Of a stretch of 26,295 nucleotides of DNA, positions 21,539 to 26,295 are shown in pieces. The stretch covers positions 1-26,295 of the IMG/VR virus record IMGVR_UViG_3300007514_000563; one strand, written 5' to 3'. Each line of letters starts with the position of its first letter. Position 1 is the first letter of the stretch. The DNA comes from a virus. The notes under the pieces are model-generated. The model saw nothing but the letters and a program-made list of their open reading frames with translations. It ran no database searches and had not been told where the DNA came from. A program made the position numbers and the translations under genes.

Positions 21539-22990
21539 ATGAGGATAGAGCAGTTAATATTAGAAAATTTAATACATGACAATGAGTATGCTGGAATGGT
21601 ATCGGTCTTTTTAAAGTCAGAATATTTTAGAGCTACACCAGAGAAAATTATTTTTACACAAATACAAGAGTATATAACAGAATATAATAAACCACCAGAA
21701 ATAAAAACACTTGAATCACTTATAACTAATAGAACAGATTTAAATGAAAGTTTGTTTGGTAATTGTAAAGAGGTTTTAAAAGGTTTAGGAAATAGTAAAT
21801 CAAATGATCCAGAATGGTTATTATATGAAACAGAAAAGTGGGCAAAAGATGCTGCTGTATATAATGGTATTGTAGATTCGATTGCTATTTTAGAAGGTAA
21901 AGATACAAATAGACCAAAAGATGCAATACCAGATATGTTGACGGATGCACTTGGAGTATCTTTAGATCAAAGTGTTGGTCATAATTATATTGAAGATGCA
22001 ACAGATAGATGGGATTTTTATCATAAAAGAGAACAAAAATTTCCATTTAATTTAGAGATTCTTGATAAAATTACTAATGGTGGAATATCACCAAAAACTT
22101 TAACAGTATTTTTAGGTGGTACAGGAGTAGGTAAAACATTAGTCAAGACTCATTTGGCATCTGAATATATTAAACAGGGATTTGATGTTTTGTATATTAC
22201 AATGGAAATGGCACAGGAAAGAATAGCAGAAAGAATTGATGCTAATTTGTTAGATATTGACTTAGATCAAATTCAACATTTACCGAGAGATTCATTTAAT
22301 AAAAAAATTGAAAAGATGATGAACTCTACTAGAAATTTTGGACAATTAATTATTAAAGAATATCCTACTTCAGGTGCGCATGTTGGTAATTTTCGTGCTT
22401 TGTTGAGAGAGTTGAAAATAAAGAAACGATTTACACCACAAATTATTATATTAGATTATTTAAATATATGTGCATCTAGTAGAGTAAAGTGGACATCAAA
22501 TATGAATACTTATGTTTATATCAAATCCATAGCAGAGGAAATTCGTGGTTTTGCAGTTGAATCAAATACTCCTGTTATCACAAGTTCACAGTTAAATCGT
22601 GAAGGATATATGAGTTCTGATCCTGATATGTCAAATATATCTGAATCATTTGGTTTACCAGCAACTGCTGATTTGATGATGGCAATAGTTGCAAAAGAAG
22701 ATGCTGGGAGTCAACAACTTATGTTTAAGCAATTGAAGAATCGTTATAGTGATGTTACTTATAACTCAAAATTTATGATTAGTATTAATAAAAAACGTAT
22801 GAGATTGGAGAGTATTTCACAGGATAAACAACCGGTATTAGCTGATGGAGGTTCTACTACTTCATATGCTAAAAATACGCAAGTTAGTTCCTCAGATACT
22901 CCATTTTTGAAGCAACATAAAGACGTTAAAATAGCACCATTGACGGCAAATAGACCAATTAAACCCGTTTTAGATGATTGGAAAATTTAA
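21539..22990 (+). CDS. 41: Replicative DNA helicase, gp41 (DnaB-like)
   Basis: The 483-residue protein (T4 475) is a hexameric 5'-3' helicase. The N-terminal part is helical and binds the loader and primase. The RecA-like core has Walker A GGTGVGKT (193-200), the MEMAQERIAERIDAN signature of the DnaB/gp41 family, Walker B IIILDYLNI and ITSSQLNREG. The C-terminal tail from about residue 430 is poor in hydrophobics and likely disordered, ending PIKPVLDDWKI. AAAGGAG at 21522-21528 is the ribosome site. Primase gp61 is not in the window. The following 54-base gap carries late-type boxes, marking the end of the early replication block. Confidence 0.96.
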   Translation: MRIEQLILENLIHDNEYAGMVSVFLKSEYFRATPEKIIFTQIQEYITEYNKPPEIKTLESLITNRTDLNESLFGNCKEVLKGLGNSKSNDPEWLLYETEKWAKDAAVYNGIVDSIAILEGKDTNRPKDAIPDMLTDALGVSLDQSVGHNYIEDATDRWDFYHKREQKFPFNLEILDKITNGGISPKTLTVFLGGTGVGKTLVKTHLASEYIKQGFDVLYITMEMAQERIAERIDANLLDIDLDQIQHLPRDSFNKKIEKMMNSTRNFGQLIIKEYPTSGAHVGNFRALLRELKIKKRFTPQIIILDYLNICASSRVKWTSNMNTYVYIKSIAEEIRGFAVESNTPVITSSQLNREGYMSSDPDMSNISESFGLPATADLMMAIVAKEDAGSQQLMFKQLKNRYSDVTYNSKFMISINKKRMRLESISQDKQPVLADGGSTTSYAKNTQVSSSDTPFLKQHKDVKIAPLTANRPIKPVLDDWKI

Positions 22991-23006
22991 TCAAATGTTG
23001 AATTAT

Positions 23007-23037
23007 TATAAATAATAGGTAATATATACTATAAATA
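23007..23037 (+). promoter_or_regulatory. Two tandem T4-late-type boxes TATAAATA
   Basis: TATAAATA occurs at 23007-23014 and again at 23030-23037, 23 bases apart, in a gap of only 54 bases. Starts would lie near 23021 and 23044. They precede genes whose products look packaged, which fits late expression. The second start would leave the ATG at 23045 almost without a leader. Confidence 0.55.
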
Positions 23038-23044
23038 CAGATAT

Positions 23045-23239
23045 ATGAAAGAAAAATCAATTATAGAATTGTTCAAAGATTCTGCATCAAAATTAGCTAA
23101 GAAAAAAGGAAAGAGTCAGAATAGTATTTTTATGTTGGGTGGATTTGACGATATTGAACATTATAAACTTTGTCCTTTTCGTTCCATTTCCGTAGAGGAT
23201 TGTCCTCTATGTACCATAGATAGATTAAAAAAACTATGA
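23045..23239 (+). CDS. Small Cys-containing protein of unknown function
   Basis: The 64-residue product has a lysine-rich N-terminal half (SASKLAKKKGKSQ) and three cysteines near the C terminus (CPF...DCPLC) that could bind a metal, perhaps with a histidine just before them. No ribosome site precedes the ATG, but the tandem late boxes lie directly upstream. The stop overlaps the next start (ATGA), indicating coupling to the 490-residue gene. I do not recognise the family. Confidence 0.6.
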   Translation: MKEKSIIELFKDSASKLAKKKGKSQNSIFMLGGFDDIEHYKLCPFRSISVEDCPLCTIDRLKKL

Positions 23240-24708
23240 AGTCATTTAAAACTTTTAGAGAAGAAAAACATTTAAAGAATTTATTTGAGGCTACTGATCT
23301 TTCTACTGCTATGGAAACAGTTATTGGTATTTGTTATCAAGCTGCATCTGCCGGTGGTAAAAAGGGTAAAGATATTTTGTTAGATGCTATGGCAAATAAT
23401 AAAGAATTTAAAAAAGCAAATTCTGTTTGGGATAAAGGTAAAGAAGAAGATAGTATTAAAGGGTTAATGAAATTTGGAAAGAATGTTTCGGATGTAGTTC
23501 AAGGTGATGGAACATATCAAATCCAAGCTAAAGGTAAATTAACTCCTCAATGGTCAGAGTGGGCAAATAAAAAAGGATCAGATACTTCTAAGACAGATAT
23601 TGTTATAGGAGGTTATAAGTATTCTGTTAAGAATGCAGACGGCGCTCAGTTGATGTCAGGAAAAAAAGGTGAGTCAATTGCAACTGCTAACGCAGCTGCT
23701 AAGACAGCAAAAATTGATGCTGTAAAAACTTTAACTGATTCTATGTCTAAATTAGAAGAAGCAACAACAAAAGGTTATTATGCTTCTGTTAAAGTAATGA
23801 AAAGATTTAGAGACACTAATCCACGTGCTACTGATAGTATGCAAAAATGGGCAGAGAAAGAAGTTAAGCGTTGGGAGAAATTAAAAAAACAATTAGAGAA
23901 AGAAAAGAATCCTAAAAAGGCCGCAATACTTAAAAAATCAATTAAGGCTGCTAATCCTAGTAAAGAGATGAAGCAGATGGCAACAGCGAAAGGTAAAGCT
24001 AATGCTAAATTAGCACCTACATATATTGCTAAAGAAAATAAAAAACTTCTTAAAAATATGGATACAATTTTTAAGGATAATCAAGAAGAAGTTAAGAAAA
24101 AATTAAAAGCTTTATTTAAAAAGAATGAATTATTTAAATTGGGATTTGTTTATGAAGCAGCATCTGGTTCACAGAAATTTGGAAAGAGTGCAGTACAGAC
24201 AGCAGAGTATATGTTTGTTTGGAAACCAAAAGGAATGGTTGAAGATTTCTTAATTAAAGAACATGAGATTAAGGGACCTAATTCAAAAACAATTAAAGAA
24301 TATGCCGATCAAGTTAATATAGATGTTAATTGGAAAGGTTCTTCAACATCAAATCATTTAGGTTATAATATATATCAGAATGTAAGATTGGGTGTAAAAG
24401 AAGTACAGTTTGAATCTAATGATTTGTTTGAAAATTATATTAAACAATATGATATTTATCAAAATTATTTAGAAGAAAATGCTATAACTGAAGGAGCATT
24501 TTTTGATCGAATTAAATCATTAGCTACAAAGTTAATGGATGGTATTAAGAAAGTTTGGAATAAATTTGTAGGTATTATTAAAGAGGCTATATCAAAAATT
24601 AAAGAATATGCAGATGCCGGTATTATGGCTTTAGGAAATATGTTTGGATTGGAAATGGATGTACAAGACAACATATTAAATAAAAATAATTTGACATTGA
24701 CTATATAA
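23236..24708 (+). CDS. Putative internal (packaged) protein with T4-type capsid-targeting N terminus
   Basis: The 490-residue, lysine-rich protein begins MKSFKTFREEKHLKNLFEA. T4 internal proteins begin MKTYQEF and are cut by prohead protease gp21 after the pattern L/I-x-E. Here LFE|A occurs at 16-19 and ITE|G at 417-420, so cleavage could yield a central fragment and a C-terminal piece of about 70 residues with amphipathic helices (IKSLATKLMDGIKKVWNKF). The middle has a strand-rich region (YQIQAKGKLTPQW, IVIGGYKYSVKNADG) and long charged helices (150-300). No enzyme motif was recognised. The gene follows late-type promoters and is coupled to its neighbours. A virion structural or injected protein is my inference. 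Confidence 0.7.
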   Translation: MKSFKTFREEKHLKNLFEATDLSTAMETVIGICYQAASAGGKKGKDILLDAMANNKEFKKANSVWDKGKEEDSIKGLMKFGKNVSDVVQGDGTYQIQAKGKLTPQWSEWANKKGSDTSKTDIVIGGYKYSVKNADGAQLMSGKKGESIATANAAAKTAKIDAVKTLTDSMSKLEEATTKGYYASVKVMKRFRDTNPRATDSMQKWAEKEVKRWEKLKKQLEKEKNPKKAAILKKSIKAANPSKEMKQMATAKGKANAKLAPTYIAKENKKLLKNMDTIFKDNQEEVKKKLKALFKKNELFKLGFVYEAASGSQKFGKSAVQTAEYMFVWKPKGMVEDFLIKEHEIKGPNSKTIKEYADQVNIDVNWKGSSTSNHLGYNIYQNVRLGVKEVQFESNDLFENYIKQYDIYQNYLEENAITEGAFFDRIKSLATKLMDGIKKVWNKFVGIIKEAISKIKEYADAGIMALGNMFGLEMDVQDNILNKNNLTLTI

Positions 24709-25940
24709 TGAAATCGTTTAGAAGATTATTGAATGAAGATAGAAGAACGCACATGGAGCATCTTGAAGATGAGATCATCAACAATGGTGTGAAAGGTGCA
24801 ACTACAGCAATTCAGTTTTTAAAATCTCTCAATACTATGTTAATAGGAGGGAAAAGTAAAACGAATGTAACTGTAAAATGGGATGGCGCACCCGCAATTT
24901 ATGCTGGTATAAATCCTGAGAACGGAAAGTTTTTTGTAGCAACAAAAGCCCTTTTTAATAAGGTTCCTAAAATTAATTATACAGTAGCTGATGTTGAAGC
25001 TAATCATGGTACACAAGGACCTTCAGATAAACTCAAAGCTGCCATAAAAACTTTACCCGATCTTGGTATGGAAGGCATTTATCAAGGTGATATTATGTTT
25101 TCTAAGGGTGATTTAACCAAACAGAAAATTGATGGTGCGAGCTGTTTAACATTTACACCAAATACTATCACTTATGCTGTTCCAGAAGATAGTGATTTGG
25201 CTTCTCAAATGAGAAAAGCAACTCTAGGAGTTGTGTGGCATACGAAGTATACAGGAGATACTATTAGTTCTTTGAAAGCATCTTATGGTGTTGATTCAAG
25301 TATTTTTAGAAAAACTAAAAAAGTTTGGTTTGATGATGCATATGTTGATACTGCTAATGCCGCAACTTTTACACCAAAAGAAACTAAGCAACTTGAGAAA
25401 AAAATAAATCAGATTGCTGGTGCAGCTGTTAAGGCTGGGAAGTTTCTAAATGTGTTAGCAAAAGAGACTGCTGAAAATTCTAAGTGGGGAATAGCTCCTC
25501 TTTTGAAAATCTTTTTTAATACTAAAGTTCGTAGTGGAATAAAAATAGAAGATACTAAAAAACTTGTTCAAGAGTTTGATAAGTATTATATGGACAGAGT
25601 ATCTAAAGAGATTGCTTCTAAGAAAACACCTCAAGGTAAAAAGTCTTATCAAGAAGTAAAGAGAGAATCTAAAAAAGTTTTAAAAAGATTTAAAACTGAA
25701 GTTTATTTTACGATAGCAACATACTTGGGTATACTTGAAGCAAAAGAAATGGTTGTTAGAAAATTACAAACCATTCAAGGTATCGGAACATTTTTAAAAA
25801 CTGGTAGTGGTTATAAAGTTACAGCACCAGAAGGTTTTGTTGCTATTAATTCTAAAGATGGTAATGCAGTTAAGTTAGTCGATAGACTTGAATTTTCTCA
25901 TGCCAATTTTACTATTGCAAAGGATTGGGTTAAGGGTTGA
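24708..25940 (+). CDS. Protein with ligase/nucleotidyltransferase-like KxDG motif and capsid-targeting-like N terminus
   Basis: The 410-residue protein begins MKSFRRLLNEDRR, the same opening as its upstream neighbour, with a possible prohead-protease site LNE|D at 8-11. The body contains VKWDGAPAIY with K57-W-D-G60, the motif I form of covalent nucleotidyltransferases such as DNA and RNA ligases. EGIYQGDIMF (122-131) follows at the place of motif III, and LGVVWHTK (173-180) resembles motif IV. A helical region (about 225-350) follows. T4 Rnl1 and gp30 are not obviously similar overall. It overlaps the previous stop by one base. The gene call is secure; ligase-like chemistry is a motif-based hypothesis, and a structural protein that keeps only the fold is possible. 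Confidence 0.7.
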   Translation: MKSFRRLLNEDRRTHMEHLEDEIINNGVKGATTAIQFLKSLNTMLIGGKSKTNVTVKWDGAPAIYAGINPENGKFFVATKALFNKVPKINYTVADVEANHGTQGPSDKLKAAIKTLPDLGMEGIYQGDIMFSKGDLTKQKIDGASCLTFTPNTITYAVPEDSDLASQMRKATLGVVWHTKYTGDTISSLKASYGVDSSIFRKTKKVWFDDAYVDTANAATFTPKETKQLEKKINQIAGAAVKAGKFLNVLAKETAENSKWGIAPLLKIFFNTKVRSGIKIEDTKKLVQEFDKYYMDRVSKEIASKKTPQGKKSYQEVKRESKKVLKRFKTEVYFTIATYLGILEAKEMVVRKLQTIQGIGTFLKTGSGYKVTAPEGFVAINSKDGNAVKLVDRLEFSHANFTIAKDWVKG

Positions 25941-26295
25941 AATACTTTGAAAAATTACCTTTAATATTTGATGAACAAAAACTTGTAGTTGCATTGGAAC
26001 AAGTTTTAAAAATAGCACCTTGGCCAGATCAAGTTTTAAATGCTGATAAAAAATATCATCAGATTTGTTTGACAAAAAAAGATTTTCAAGAAGCTCCAGA
26101 ATGTTTTTATGAAGGTACTGGTGGTGTTTATCGAACAATGGTTGATGGACAAGAAGTTATTAGACAACAAGAACTTGATGAAAGAGATTATGGTACTTTT
26201 ATACCAGAATTAAATCATACATATTTTAAAGAAGTTTATGATACTTTAAATGAATATGTTGGTAAAAAATATGAAGGTCAGTTGGGTCGTGTGCG
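25937..26295 (+). CDS. Partial gene at the window edge, possible 2OG-Fe(II) oxygenase-like protein
   Basis: The frame opens after a TAA at 25931 and the first usable start is the TTG at 25937, overlapping the previous stop (TTGA); AAAGGA at 25918-25923 may be the ribosome site. It runs to the window end without a stop, giving 119 residues that begin LKYFEKLPLIFDEQKL. The last residues YEGQLGRVR resemble the segment just before the iron-binding motif in phage 2-oxoglutarate oxygenases, but the motif itself would lie outside the window. The existence of a coding region is likely because codon use is like that of its neighbours; the function is a guess. Confidence 0.55.
   Translation, partial: MKYFEKLPLIFDEQKLVVALEQVLKIAPWPDQVLNADKKYHQICLTKKDFQEAPECFYEGTGGVYRTMVDGQEVIRQQELDERDYGTFIPELNHTYFKEVYDTLNEYVGKKYEGQLGRV

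Overview
The window is a piece of the genome of a T4-like marine myovirus. The evidence is a nearly complete T4-type replication set: sliding clamp gp45, clamp loader gp44 and gp62, translational repressor RegA, DNA polymerase gp43, recombinase UvsX, helicase loader gp59 and helicase gp41. These sit beside genes typical of marine T4-like phages: Hsp20, a CobS-like AAA+ ATPase, transaldolase TalC and a fatty acid desaturase. The DNA is AT-rich (roughly one third GC by eye). That fits a phage of AT-rich marine hosts such as Prochlorococcus or SAR11, but no photosynthesis gene or other host-specific gene is present to decide. All convincing genes are on the + strand and tightly packed.

Layout. 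1-931: end of a membrane protein gene and an hsp20 with a good sigma-70 promoter. 932-4912: a two-gene cassette (HExxH + VWA protein and a MoxR/CobS-type AAA+ ATPase), each gene with its own promoter, flanked by a 51-bp imperfect inverted repeat whose right copy is the leader and start codon of the next gene. 4910-6183: a secreted protein and a small protein. 6183-8708: gp45, a membrane desaturase, two membrane mini-proteins, a GC-rich structured RNA of about 200 nt, and talC. 8701-9639: gp44. 9697-15151: an eight-gene operon with HNH nuclease, QueE, a ribbon-helix-helix protein, a phosphoribosyltransferase, QueD, QueC, GTP cyclohydrolase I and a DpdA-like transglycosylase. 15182-22990: a small-protein paralogue, gp62, RegA, an Sm-like protein, gp43, UvsX, gp59, a membrane protein and gp41. 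22991-26295: tandem T4-late-type TATAAATA boxes, then a small Cys-rich protein, two proteins with T4 internal-protein-like N termini (one with a ligase-like KxDG motif) and a partial gene.

How the genes work together. FolE, QueD, QueE and QueC form the full GTP-to-preQ0 pathway. The DpdA-like protein would exchange guanine in DNA for the 7-deazaguanine base, so the phage genome is probably hypermodified against restriction. The T4 core order 45-44-62-regA-43 is kept but has been opened twice, by a lipid/carbon metabolism block and by the DNA-modification operon. The observations most worth following up are the inverted-repeat-flanked AAA+/VWA cassette, the structured RNA leader of talC, the HNH-led modification operon, and the two putative capsid-targeted proteins behind late promoters.
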